From: CAVWDU01 sp963840725
GTDB taxonomy: Bacteria; Pseudomonadota; Gammaproteobacteria; Pseudomonadales; Halieaceae
Length of the DNA: 64,000 nucleotides
Direction of reading: 5' to 3'
Assembly: GCA_963840725.1 (NCBI GenBank)
Contig: CAWIZY010000013.1
Span: forward strand, 1 to 64,000
The notes under the pieces were generated by a model. It saw nothing but the letters and a program-made list of their open reading frames with translations, was not told where the DNA came from and did not search any database. This document shows positions 44,581-53,426 of this stretch, in pieces. Positions within the stretch are counted from its first letter, which is position 1, and the number at the start of each line of letters is the position of its first letter. The position numbers were made by a program, and so were the translations under genes.

Positions 44581-45780
44581 CTAGCGCTGTATAAGCAGCG
44601 CGCTGCCGGCTCCCGCCGCGCCGCTGGCGGCGACTATGCCGCGCGGCAGCTTGCGTCGTTCCAGCTCGTCCAACAATACACCGGCCATTATTGCGCCGGT
44701 GGCCCCCATCGGGTGGCCAAGGGCGATAACGCCGCCGTTAACGTTGAGTTTTTCGTTGGGTATATTCAGGTCCAACTGGCATTTGACACGGTAGCCGCAA
44801 AGGCCTCGTGTAGTTCAAACAGGTCCACGTCGTCAGCGCGCAGCTCCTGTTGGTGCATCAATTTCCCTGCCGACGCCACGCAGCCGGACAAGACCTGCAT
44901 CGGGTCGTCGCTGGCGGCAGCTGCGGCGACGATTCGGGCACGCGGCTCCAGACCCATTTTACGACCAAACGCCTCGTCTCCCAGCAGGGTGACCGCGGCG
45001 CCGTCGGCCATGGCGGGCGAATTGCCCGCCGTGTGGATATGGTTTACTGCAGCCAGCTGAGGATAGGCGGCCAACTGCAGAGCGTCAGTGCCCTGCGCTC
45101 CCAGTGCGGCGAAGGCAGGCTCCATTTGTGCCAGCCCCTCCAGGGTGGTGCCGGGGCGTATGCATTCGTCCTCACTCACGGTAATGTTCTTGACCGGGTT
45201 ATGTACCGGAACAATGGACTTGAAGTAGCCCTCGCTGCGCGCTTTGGCTGCGCGCTGTTGGCTTTGCAGCGCAATCTCGTCAGCCTGTTGCCGGGTAACG
45301 CCGTTGAGGGTGCCGATCAGGTCAGCGCCACTGCCCATCATCAACATGTGGCACCGGGCAGCGTACTCGGGATCGACAAAAACCGCGGCCTTGTCGCTGA
45401 GCATGGGCACCCGGGACATCATCTCAATCCCGCCCGCAATCACCACCTGTTCCTGGCCAGCGGCGATTTTCAGTGCGCCGATGCTGATGGCATCGATTCC
45501 CGAAGAGCAGAAGCGGCTGACTGTAAGGCCGCCGATGCTGCTGGGCCACTGTGCATACAGGGTCGACGTCTTGGCGATATTGGCGGCTTGCTCGCCATGC
45601 TGGGTAACGCAGCCGAGTACGACTTCATCCGACCTGTGCAGGGTCCAGTCCGGTGCGACTTTGCAGCTGGTGGTAGAGCACTGTCAGCAGGTCGTGTGGG
45701 CGCAGGTCATAGAGGCCGCCGTTGTCCCTGGCCCTGGCCCGCGGTGTGCGGATGGCATCGTAGATATAGACGTCCTTCAT
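44581..45780 (-). pseudogene. Acetyl-CoA acetyltransferase (thiolase) with two frame changes
   Basis: Three frames add up to one normal thiolase of about 395 residues. The first (start 45780) gives MKDVYIYDAIRTPRARARDN; after about 45630 sense continues in a second frame with DEVVLGCVTQHGEQAANIAK, the nucleophile region VSRFCSSGIDAIS and HEAFAAT; after about 44785 a third frame gives LNIPNEKLNVNGGVIALGHP and the end GAAGAGSALLIQR. All catalytic parts are therefore still present (Cys of RFCSSG, His of HEAF and GHP, but no Cys in the closing GxG..; ASGAAGAGSA). The start codon overlaps the stop of the next thiolase gene (ATGA), so it is the last gene of a four-frame operon. Decay or misreads are both possible. 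Confidence 0.78.
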
Positions 45781-47024
45781 GCGCCGACTCCCACGACAAA
45801 ACTTACGCAGGTGGTGGTGCTGCCACCGACGTTAAAGGTGAGCATATTCTCGGCCCGGGGCAGCTGATAGCTCCCGGCGCGACCACTGACCTGCCGCGCG
45901 CAATCGAGCACCATGCGCACACCGGTGGCGCCCACGGGGTGTCCCAGCCCAATCAGCCCGCCACTGGGGTTGATGGGGAAATCGCCATCGGGGGTAATGC
46001 GCCCCTCCTCAATGGCTTTCCAGCTTTCGCCCGGAGCCGTCAGGCCCGCATGATCGATGGCCATGTACTCGGTCATGCTGAAACAATCATGGGTCTCCAG
46101 CCCGTCGAGGTCTGCCACCCGGGCAAAGCCTGCCCGGGTGACCGCTTCGTTCAGGGTGGTGCTGGCATGCGGAAATACCAGCGGTTGATCAGCGCTGAGC
46201 GCCAGTTTGGTTGCAAGCAGTATGGGTGCCGAGCGATGTCCCCAACCCTTGATGCGCGGAATATCTGCGAGCTTGATGCCGTGTTGCAACGCGTGCTCTT
46301 TGGCCATGGCCTCACTGGCCAGAATGATACAGGCCGCTCCGTCGGTTATCTGGCCGCAGTCCTGCTTGCGCACGCGACCCTCTATTACCGGATTAAGGTC
46401 ATCGTCGCAGGTAAACGCGCCATCCGGGAATTGCCAGGCGCGGGTCTGTGCCCTTGGGTTATGCCGTGCGTTGCCAAAGTTGATTGCGGAGATTTGGTTG
46501 AGGTGATCAGCGCTGATCCCGTAGCGCCGGTCATATTCCCGCGTGAGCAGATCGAACATATGCGGCCAGGGGAAGTCGCAGTGTTCAGGGGTTGCCTCAC
46601 GGCCCTTCCAGGCGGCAGCTCCCAGATATTTTGCACCGGTTTTGCCGTCAACGTTGCGCATCAGTTCCAGGCCCAGCACGCAGGCCACATCGTAATGCCC
46701 CGACTCTATATCGCGCATTGCTGACAGAATCGCGATGGAGCCCGACGCACAGGCAGCCTCATGCCTGGCGGTGGGCAGGGCGGCCAGCTCCGGGTAGACC
46801 TGACCGAAAAATCCGCCCAGCAGGCCCTGACCTGCAAACAATTCGGCAACGAAGTTGCCAACGTGGCCCACCTCAATCTGACCGGGCTCTATCTCTGCAT
46901 TGGCTACAGCCTCTTGCAGAGCCTCGGCAAACATGGCGTAGATGTCTTTGCCCTCCCGCTGCCAGTTGCGGGCGAAGTCGGTCTGGCTGCCCCCGAGTAT
47001 GTAAATATCCTGGGTTGGCTTCAT
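45777..47024 (-). CDS. SCP-x-like thiolase
   Basis: A 415-residue thiolase-fold protein of the lipid-transfer/SCP-x group: a Rossmann-like opening YILGGSQTDFARNW, the nucleophile region EAACASGSIAILSA, the HDCFSMTEYMA segment where HEAF is usual, and the GHPVGATG loop near the end. The nucleophile Cys is in ACASGS. It would cleave a beta-keto acyl-CoA, typically branched or sterol-like substrates in this subgroup. It overlaps both neighbours by ATGA junctions (CoA ligase 2 upstream, the broken thiolase downstream), so the three form one tightly coupled operon. Confidence 0.9.
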   Translation of the reverse strand: MKPTQDIYILGGSQTDFARNWQREGKDIYAMFAEALQEAVANAEIEPGQIEVGHVGNFVAELFAGQGLLGGFFGQVYPELAALPTARHEAACASGSIAILSAMRDIESGHYDVACVLGLELMRNVDGKTGAKYLGAAAWKGREATPEHCDFPWPHMFDLLTREYDRRYGISADHLNQISAINFGNARHNPRAQTRAWQFPDGAFTCDDDLNPVIEGRVRKQDCGQITDGAACIILASEAMAKEHALQHGIKLADIPRIKGWGHRSAPILLATKLALSADQPLVFPHASTTLNEAVTRAGFARVADLDGLETHDCFSMTEYMAIDHAGLTAPGESWKAIEEGRITPDGDFPINPSGGLIGLGHPVGATGVRMVLDCARQVSGRAGSYQLPRAENMLTFNVGGSTTTCVSFVVGVGA

Positions 47025-48658
47025 GGGTCCTGAGACTCCTGTTGTACGCTGAGCCTATCCTGCAGGGCAAAGCGTTGTACCTTGCCCAGTGCATTGCGGG
47101 GCAGAGCGGTGATGTACTCGATACGTTCTGGCAGCTTGAATTTGGCCAGCCCAAAGTCCAGCAGATAGGCCTGTACATCGGGCAAGGTGAGGGGCTCCAT
47201 GCCGGGCTTCATAACCAGGCAGGCGCAGATTTTTTCGCCCAGGCGCTCATCCGGATAGGCGCAAACAGCGGCCTCAAGCACCTGTGGGTGCTCCTCCAGA
47301 GCCAGGTCCAGCTCAACGGGCGAGATTTTCATGCCGCCCCGATTGATAATATCCTTGCAGCGCCCGACGATGCGATAGAACTCACCGCTGTCGCCACAGA
47401 TCTCTACCAGGTCGCCGGTACGAAAGAAGTTTTCGCTGGTGAACACATCCGTGTTGTCGTGCTCGAAATAGCCATCAAACACGGTGGCACCGCTGACCAG
47501 TAGCTCGCCACGCTCGCCAATCGCCACCACCTCCGCGCCGGATTCCGGGTCGGCAACGCGCGTCTTCAGGTAGTCGTCTGCGCCCGGGCGCGGAAACATG
47601 GCGGCCCGGACTTCTGGCTCCGGTGCTTTTTCTGGTGCGCAATACAGCGCTATGCCTTCGTTGGAACCGTAGATGTTGACCACGTCCACCCCGAAGTCCC
47701 TGTCGAAGGTCTCTATCATCCAGGGCGATAGTGGCGCCGAGCCAGATCCCACCCGCCGCAGGGCGCTGAAATCATAGTGTCCCCACATGTCGGGGGACTT
47801 GGCGAGCTGATTGAGCAGGGCCGGCGGGGCAATGGTAAAAGTGACGCGCTCGTCCTGCATCTGCTGCAGGAACAGCGGCGGATCCAGCGGGTGGTGCAAA
47901 ATGATCTCGCAGCCGTGAATGGCCGCGGGGAAGACGAAGCCCCCCAGCGCCGACATGTTGACCATGGGGAAGGGACACAACAGCCGGTCCTCGCCCGTAT
48001 AGCCGCCAGCGGCTGCAGTGCAGTGTCCTGAAGCCAGCCACATGTTGTGAGAACGGGGCACCCCCTTGGGTGTTCCGGTGGTGCCCGAGGTCCAGCAGAT
48101 CGTCACTACGCTGTTGGCATCTGCCGCGGGAGCCGGGCTCAGCTGTTCGCTCCCATCGGTATCCAGCGCCAGGTCCTCCCCAAAGGCCAGTACCCGGACC
48201 GCCGGTAACGCGGCGCGGGCATCGGCGGCAAGATCAGCCCCCCGGAGGTTATTGAGAGTGATCAGGGTCGTTGCCTTGAGAGTTTGCGACATGTGCCTGA
48301 GTTCGTGACTCCCGTATTGCACCGGTACCGGCGAGGCAATGGCGCCCAGTTTGCTGAGCGTGTAGTAGAGCACCAGCAACTCGGCCACATTGGGCAGTTG
48401 GATGATCACCCGGTCATCCTGGCCCAGGCCCGCTTCACGCAATTGCCTTGCCAGGTTGTCACTGGCACGATCCAGTGCTGACCAGGTCAGGGTGAGCGGT
48501 TCATCACCGGTAAGCTGTTCGCGGTTGGGCTGGTCCTTGACGGCCAGGCGCTCTGGTCGGTCTCGGGCATGCCGGGCCAGCAGCGAGTGCAGAGTTTCTG
48601 TTCCCCAACTGCCTGCGGCCGTCATTGCCGCAATTCGATTGCTATCTGAGGTTATCAC
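47021..48658 (-). CDS. Acyl-CoA ligase (AMP-forming), paralogue 2
   Basis: GTG start with AAGGTGG five bases upstream. The same motifs as in paralogue 1 occur (WTSGTTGTPKGVPRSH, IYGSNEG, FFRTGDLVEICG, GRCKDIINRGGMKISP, LPRNALGKVQR), including the distinctive N-terminus. It starts the operon that continues into the two thiolases, so its product acyl-CoA may feed them. The start of the shared site lies 14 bases upstream of the GTG, which would leave a very short leader. Confidence 0.92.
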   Translation of the reverse strand: MITSDSNRIAAMTAAGSWGTETLHSLLARHARDRPERLAVKDQPNREQLTGDEPLTLTWSALDRASDNLARQLREAGLGQDDRVIIQLPNVAELLVLYYTLSKLGAIASPVPVQYGSHELRHMSQTLKATTLITLNNLRGADLAADARAALPAVRVLAFGEDLALDTDGSEQLSPAPAADANSVVTICWTSGTTGTPKGVPRSHNMWLASGHCTAAAGGYTGEDRLLCPFPMVNMSALGGFVFPAAIHGCEIILHHPLDPPLFLQQMQDERVTFTIAPPALLNQLAKSPDMWGHYDFSALRRVGSGSAPLSPWMIETFDRDFGVDVVNIYGSNEGIALYCAPEKAPEPEVRAAMFPRPGADDYLKTRVADPESGAEVVAIGERGELLVSGATVFDGYFEHDNTDVFTSENFFRTGDLVEICGDSGEFYRIVGRCKDIINRGGMKISPVELDLALEEHPQVLEAAVCAYPDERLGEKICACLVMKPGMEPLTLPDVQAYLLDFGLAKFKLPERIEYITALPRNALGKVQRFALQDRLSVQQESQDP

Positions 48659-48671
48659 TGTGCCACCTTGC

Positions 48672-48694
48672 TATTATACTTTTATAAAAAGACT
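48672..48694 (-). promoter_or_regulatory. Shared element, site 4 (CoA ligase 2 operon)
   Basis: The minus strand reads AGTCTTTTTATAAAAG followed by TATAATA. It contains a perfect TATAAT, so it also acts as a -10 box candidate. It matches the site in front of CoA ligase 1 at 18 of 23 positions. Confidence 0.52.
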
Positions 48695-48932
48695 TAAGTA
48701 TATGTGATATCGCCATAAGCAACAACGGTCGGGCAGCCTTCATCGCGCGGGCCCAGGCGCGACGCAGGAGACAGTAACCGGACAGGACACTAGACTGCTG
48801 GTATATAATTCGCAGTGTCCTGCAGCTGACCGGCACTGACAGTGGTCAGTCCCTTTCTGTGGGGGGCGTAGCCCGGCATTATGGAGAGCAGTAGCTGGCG
48901 CCCAGTATCTGTAGCGCATGACGAGGTGGGAC

Positions 48933-50267
48933 ATGAATTCAGAGCACACGTTCGACGCCATCATAATAGGATCGGGCATAGGCGGCATGTGTGCGGCAGC
49001 GCGGCTCACCGGGGCGGGAATGAAGGTACTGGTGGTCGAAAAATCGCCTTACCTGGGTGGACGTTGTGGCCACCGGGTACGTGAAGACTGCGCGGTGACG
49101 ACCGGTGCCCTGATGATACCCATGGGGCCCGCCAGCGCGATTCGTCAGGCCTTTGATGCCGTTGGCGCAGAGATGGACATGGTCGACCTGACGGGCCGCA
49201 TGCGATACCGCCTTGCTCACGGTGACTATGACCTGCCACCGGGCGGTGGCGGCCTGTACGGGATGATCGAGTTTGCGATGCAGGATCAAACTGCGGCGCG
49301 GGCGCTGTTCGAGCACGTTCAGGATGCGCTTTTTCACTGGACCCCACTGGACACCATCAGTATCCGCGAATGGTTTGATCAGTACACCGATAACGTGGAG
49401 GTCAAGAATCTGTTCCAGGGCTACTGTGCCGCGCTGATGGGCACTAATCTGCACGAGATCCCCGCCGGCGAGTTTTTCCGCTTTCTGAAATATAGCAGTA
49501 AAGGCAGTCGCTTCGGTATGGCCGCGCGGGGTAACGGCGTGCTCATGGATAGTCTGGCCACCGCGATGGAAGGTCACGGTACGCAGATCCTTCGCCAGAC
49601 CGGCTGCAAGCGCATACTCATTGAAGGCGGTAAAGTAGCGGGGATCGAAGTCAATAACAGCGCGGGGCAGGATCAACGGATTCTATCCGATACGGTGGTG
49701 TCCAATACCGGCCCGGACAGCACGGTGAAACTGGCCGGTGGCGAGGCACTGTTTGAGCAGAGCTATGTGAAACGGCTGCATACGAATGCGTCGGACGCTC
49801 CCATTATGCATATCAGTTTTGTGATGGATGAACCGCTGATTAGAGGCTTCCAGGGGTGTATGGTCTTCGGTAATAATCGCAACCTGATCTATCTGGAAAT
49901 CCCCTCAGAGATTTCTCCGGAGATTTCGCCTCGGGGCAAATATCTGCACACGGCCTATGGCGCTCCTGCTGATGCCGCCAACCCGGATCTGGCAAATGAG
50001 TTCAGAGTGACGATGGAAGAGCTTGAACGGAACTTCCCGGGTGTGACCGAAAAAGCCACGTTTCTGGTAAAGGCCAAACACCGTGCCGCGGCTCCTGGCA
50101 TGCGTCGTTGGGCCGGCTTCGGTATGCCGGTTGACACGCCAATTGCAGGACTCTACAACGTTGGTGACGGCTGCGCCCCACCGGGTACCATTGGCACTGA
50201 AAGTGCCGCCGCTTCCGCGCGGGAGGCGGCAGAGCTGATTCAAGCCCGTCGCAGTGTCGCCCGCTGA
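48933..50267 (+). CDS. FAD-dependent oxidoreductase, phytoene-desaturase-like, paralogue 1
   Basis: From the ATG at 48933, AGGTGG is just upstream. The FAD site IIIGSGIGGMCAAARL is at residues about 8-25, the ribose-binding Glu follows in VVEKSPYLGGRC, and the closing NVGDGCAPPGTIGTESAAAS is the C-terminal FAD contact of the CrtI/phytoene-desaturase group. The family desaturates or isomerises terpenoid chains, or reduces retinol-like compounds. Together with its paralogue at 52105 and the cleavage oxygenase it points to a terpenoid-type substrate. It is divergent from the CoA ligase 2 operon. Confidence 0.88.
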   Translation: MNSEHTFDAIIIGSGIGGMCAAARLTGAGMKVLVVEKSPYLGGRCGHRVREDCAVTTGALMIPMGPASAIRQAFDAVGAEMDMVDLTGRMRYRLAHGDYDLPPGGGGLYGMIEFAMQDQTAARALFEHVQDALFHWTPLDTISIREWFDQYTDNVEVKNLFQGYCAALMGTNLHEIPAGEFFRFLKYSSKGSRFGMAARGNGVLMDSLATAMEGHGTQILRQTGCKRILIEGGKVAGIEVNNSAGQDQRILSDTVVSNTGPDSTVKLAGGEALFEQSYVKRLHTNASDAPIMHISFVMDEPLIRGFQGCMVFGNNRNLIYLEIPSEISPEISPRGKYLHTAYGAPADAANPDLANEFRVTMEELERNFPGVTEKATFLVKAKHRAAAPGMRRWAGFGMPVDTPIAGLYNVGDGCAPPGTIGTESAAASAREAAELIQARRSVAR

Positions 50268-50337
50268 GACTAACAGGCGCGCCTACAACGACTTGCCTGT
50301 CACTTTGCCACGCACACGGTGCCGGGCAATGGGGACA

Positions 50338-51861
50338 CTAGGGAGCCCGCTTAGTACAACGATAGTTTTCCGCCTTGTCCGAATCGCCACCAAAAAAAGT
50401 GGCCACCAGCGGGTAGGGGCATAGCTTGCGTGTTTGCTGTTTCGTTGCGTCAGGGTTGGCCAGTTTGGCAACCACGTAATCCGGTGGCTTGCCGCTCTCG
50501 ACCCAGTGGTCGATGATTGCCAGGGGATTAAAATCGTCCGCAACCTGCCCGGGTTTTTCCCAGCAGTGTCCATGGCCGGGCACCATAAAAAAGCGGGCGG
50601 TCTGGTCCAGTTTTTCCTTACCCATCACCGCGACGGCCTCGTCATGGTATTGGCGTGCCCGGCCCGCCAGGATCAGCGGGTCTGCCAGCCCATGGTAATA
50701 GAACAGTTTGCCTCCCGCGGCGGCGAACGCCGACAGATCCGGATCAGTTGCGTTGAGCACGGGCGCCAGCCGCTGCAGGTTGTCCCGCTCGTCCGCGAGG
50801 TTGTAAGCAAGGGGGTTAAAGGGTCTATCGGTGGGAATTTCATAGGTGAGCCGCAGATTGCCCTCAGAGGCACGCGTGCCCCAGGCCGGTTGCTCATCCG
50901 AGCCCACAACCCATTGTGGCCATAGCTTCTCTGATCCGGGCGGAATGCCGGGGAACAATTGTTTGCCATCGACGGTTGCGCCCTGATAAAGCCGGCCGAT
51001 TGCAGTGAGCTCTGCTGACGTAAAACAGTCTTTTGTGGCGCTCGTAGCACAGCGCAGGCTGTCCAGCTCCGGCTTACACAGTGTTGGCCTGGACACCACG
51101 TTGTCTGCTACACCGTCCATTGAATCGCACTGTTGCATTACGTGCGCCGCCAGCAGTGGCAGCTTGGCCTGGTCAATGATTGCCCGGCCGTTTTCATCAT
51201 GGGTCGACTGCAGCTTCCACATGCCATGAATGCCGGCATTGCCGGTCAGGTCAAAGATAGCGCCGCCCGCGGCAATGCCGTCGAACAGGTCAGGGTAGCG
51301 CTGGGCTGCGTACATACCCAGCCTTCCGCCATTGGAACAGCCAGAAAAATAGGTTCTTCCGGGCCTGTCCCGGTAGTAGTGCTGCAGCAGGGCGTTACCC
51401 GCAGCTACGGCTAGTGGCATCCAGGCCCCGGCGTAGAGCTGCAGCGCCGCGTCGTCACCGATGGCCCAGTCCGTGTCCCAGCTTTTGGCCCGGTGCCCCC
51501 CATCAGTCTGGATGACGGCATAACCGAGTCTGAGAGACTCATTGATGCTGTTGGAATAGCCGGTCTTATCCGGCCTGAGGCTGCCGCAAAATCCGCCACA
51601 GCCGGTTACGGCGAACTTGCCGTTCCATTGGTTTGTCGGCAACCGCATGATAAAGCCAACCCGCCCGGCGATCTGGCCCTGCAACTGGCAATAGTCAGGC
51701 AAACCGGTTTGGTCAGTAAACCGTTCAGCGTCAAGCAGTTGTGTTTGTGGCACGGGCATTGTCAGCAGAGCACGACAGTCCCGCGGCGTATTACGTGCTT
51801 CAGTGGCCCAGGCGAGATGGGCGCACAGCAGACATAGGGCGAGCAGCAGAGCGCGGTGCAC
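50338..51861 (-). CDS. Tannase/feruloyl-esterase-family secreted hydrolase
   Basis: GTG at 51861 is chosen because it opens a clean signal peptide (HRALLLALCLLCAHLAWA); the ORF upstream of it has no second Met or ribosome site. The family pattern is clear: CRALLTMPVPQTQL, GCGGFCGSL, IQTDGGHRA, the nucleophile elbow SGCSNGG (Cys-Ser), CKPELDSLRC, and a late LADPLILAG (Asp) and VPGHGHCWEKPG (His) completing a triad. Cys residues next to Ser and His form the family's disulphide. It hydrolyses esters of phenolic or related acids outside the inner membrane, presumably releasing the acid that the CoA ligases activate. Confidence 0.88.
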   Translation of the reverse strand: MHRALLLALCLLCAHLAWATEARNTPRDCRALLTMPVPQTQLLDAERFTDQTGLPDYCQLQGQIAGRVGFIMRLPTNQWNGKFAVTGCGGFCGSLRPDKTGYSNSINESLRLGYAVIQTDGGHRAKSWDTDWAIGDDAALQLYAGAWMPLAVAAGNALLQHYYRDRPGRTYFSGCSNGGRLGMYAAQRYPDLFDGIAAGGAIFDLTGNAGIHGMWKLQSTHDENGRAIIDQAKLPLLAAHVMQQCDSMDGVADNVVSRPTLCKPELDSLRCATSATKDCFTSAELTAIGRLYQGATVDGKQLFPGIPPGSEKLWPQWVVGSDEQPAWGTRASEGNLRLTYEIPTDRPFNPLAYNLADERDNLQRLAPVLNATDPDLSAFAAAGGKLFYYHGLADPLILAGRARQYHDEAVAVMGKEKLDQTARFFMVPGHGHCWEKPGQVADDFNPLAIIDHWVESGKPPDYVVAKLANPDATKQQTRKLCPYPLVATFFGGDSDKAENYRCTKRAP

Positions 51862-52104
51862 GGGTGTTTCCCTGGGTGGCTCAATTAATAGTATGATTAT
51901 GCAAGTAGGGCGTGAATGATGCAAATACAGCGTGTTTGCCTGTAAGCCCCGCAGGGCGGACCCTGAAGCATCCAGCGCTCCGCTGAGCGCGATTGCCATT
52001 ATTCATAGGTGCCGAAGGATGCGTAAGAGACCGAGCGACCCAGCCTGCATGGGTGTCACTCATGAGCTTGCCTTAGAGATGCCTGGACGTGACCGGGGAG
52101 AATT

Positions 52105-53406
52105 GTGAAACCTGAATACGATGCGATAGTAGTAGGCTCGGGAGTCGGTGGTTGTTGTGCCGCGGCTCTGTTGGCACATCGGGGCAAGCGGGTGCTGTTG
52201 GCAGAGAAGCGCAGCTATCTCGGCGGCCGGTTTTCGACGGTCAATCGCAATGGCTACCTGTGTGCGACTGGCGGACTCGCGGTACCCGTTGGTAGAAACC
52301 TGGAAGAGGTCTGTCAGCAGGTTGGCGTACCCTCTGGCGTAAAGCCCTCCACCCGTGTCGCCACGTGGCTGGATGGGAAGCTGTACGATCATAAACATGG
52401 CGTCACTCGACGCATTATCCGCGATGTCGCCGATACACCCGATGAAGCCGAACGCGTACTGTCCGCCCTGAGTAGCGCCATGGGAGAGACGCCGCCGTCT
52501 GTCGGCATCAGCTTTCGCGACTGGCTCAACCAGTTCACCCGCAATCACCGCATTCATGGCATGTTTCAGTCTACGATCTCCTCCTTGTTGACCGTCAATA
52601 GTCATGAATTGCCCGCTGCTGAATATTTCAAGGTGATCAAGGTCATATCGCCGCTGACCTTTGGATTTATCGAGGGGGGCAGTCTCGCACTGTGGGAGCG
52701 TATTGGCGAACTGGTTAAACAGGCCGGCGGTGATGTTCTGGTGGGCGCTGCCACGGAACATATCCTTGTTAGTGGCAAGCGGGTGGTTGGGGTGCAACTG
52801 CGCCACCGGCAAGTCAGCCATCAGGTGCGGGCCCCGATTGTAGTCAGCAACCTCGGGCCCACTGCTACGGCGAGCATGCTGCCCCTGGAGACCATTGACC
52901 ACAGCTATAGCGTTCAGCTCGACAGAATAAGGCCTACTGCGATCATATGGCTGCATTTCGCGAGTGATGAGCTGCTGATGGATTATTCTGCCATCGGCGT
53001 GGGCTGCAGTCGACGGGTCAACATGATAGACGTGCCGTCCCTTGAGGCGGGCGGCGTGGCGCCGCCCGGAAAGCACCTGTATACGGTGGGTGCTGCTCCC
53101 GTCGATGCTGTTAATCCGGAAGACATCAAGGGTGAGTTTGAGGCAGTGATGGCTGATCTACGCGATATATTTCCCGGCTTTGATGAGCGATGCGAGGTGC
53201 TGACAAAAACCTGTTACCGGGGTAAGTGGCCGGGCTTTCGCACGGTGCCCGGCTCCCGGCCTTCCCACCGTACCCCTATTGAGAACTTGTACAACGTTGG
53301 GGACGGCGTATGCCCGCCGGGTTACGAGGGTTCCATGGGTGCCGCGAAATCGGCTCAACTCGTGTGTGAGGATATCCTGGCGCAGGAATCAATGGCGGTG
53401 AGTTGA
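52105..53406 (+). CDS. FAD-dependent oxidoreductase, phytoene-desaturase-like, paralogue 2
   Basis: GTG start with GGGAGAA upstream. FAD site IVVGSGVGGCCAAALL and LLAEKRSYLGGRFS at the start; NVGDGVCPPGYEGSMGAAKS at the end. It is clearly a duplicate relative of the gene at 48933-50267, with similar length and the same ends but diverged middle. The reaction is again a dehydrogenation, saturation or isomerisation of an isoprenoid-like chain by inference. It is divergent from the tannase-type gene and converges on the second regulator. Confidence 0.88.
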   Translation: MKPEYDAIVVGSGVGGCCAAALLAHRGKRVLLAEKRSYLGGRFSTVNRNGYLCATGGLAVPVGRNLEEVCQQVGVPSGVKPSTRVATWLDGKLYDHKHGVTRRIIRDVADTPDEAERVLSALSSAMGETPPSVGISFRDWLNQFTRNHRIHGMFQSTISSLLTVNSHELPAAEYFKVIKVISPLTFGFIEGGSLALWERIGELVKQAGGDVLVGAATEHILVSGKRVVGVQLRHRQVSHQVRAPIVVSNLGPTATASMLPLETIDHSYSVQLDRIRPTAIIWLHFASDELLMDYSAIGVGCSRRVNMIDVPSLEAGGVAPPGKHLYTVGAAPVDAVNPEDIKGEFEAVMADLRDIFPGFDERCEVLTKTCYRGKWPGFRTVPGSRPSHRTPIENLYNVGDGVCPPGYEGSMGAAKSAQLVCEDILAQESMAVS

Positions 53407-53426
53407 AATACCAGAGTTTCGATGCA

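Noticed and set aside
44850..46724. A 624-codon plus-strand open frame
   Set aside because: It is antisense to two thiolase genes whose catalytic motifs are clear; GC-rich codon bias keeps the opposite strand open.
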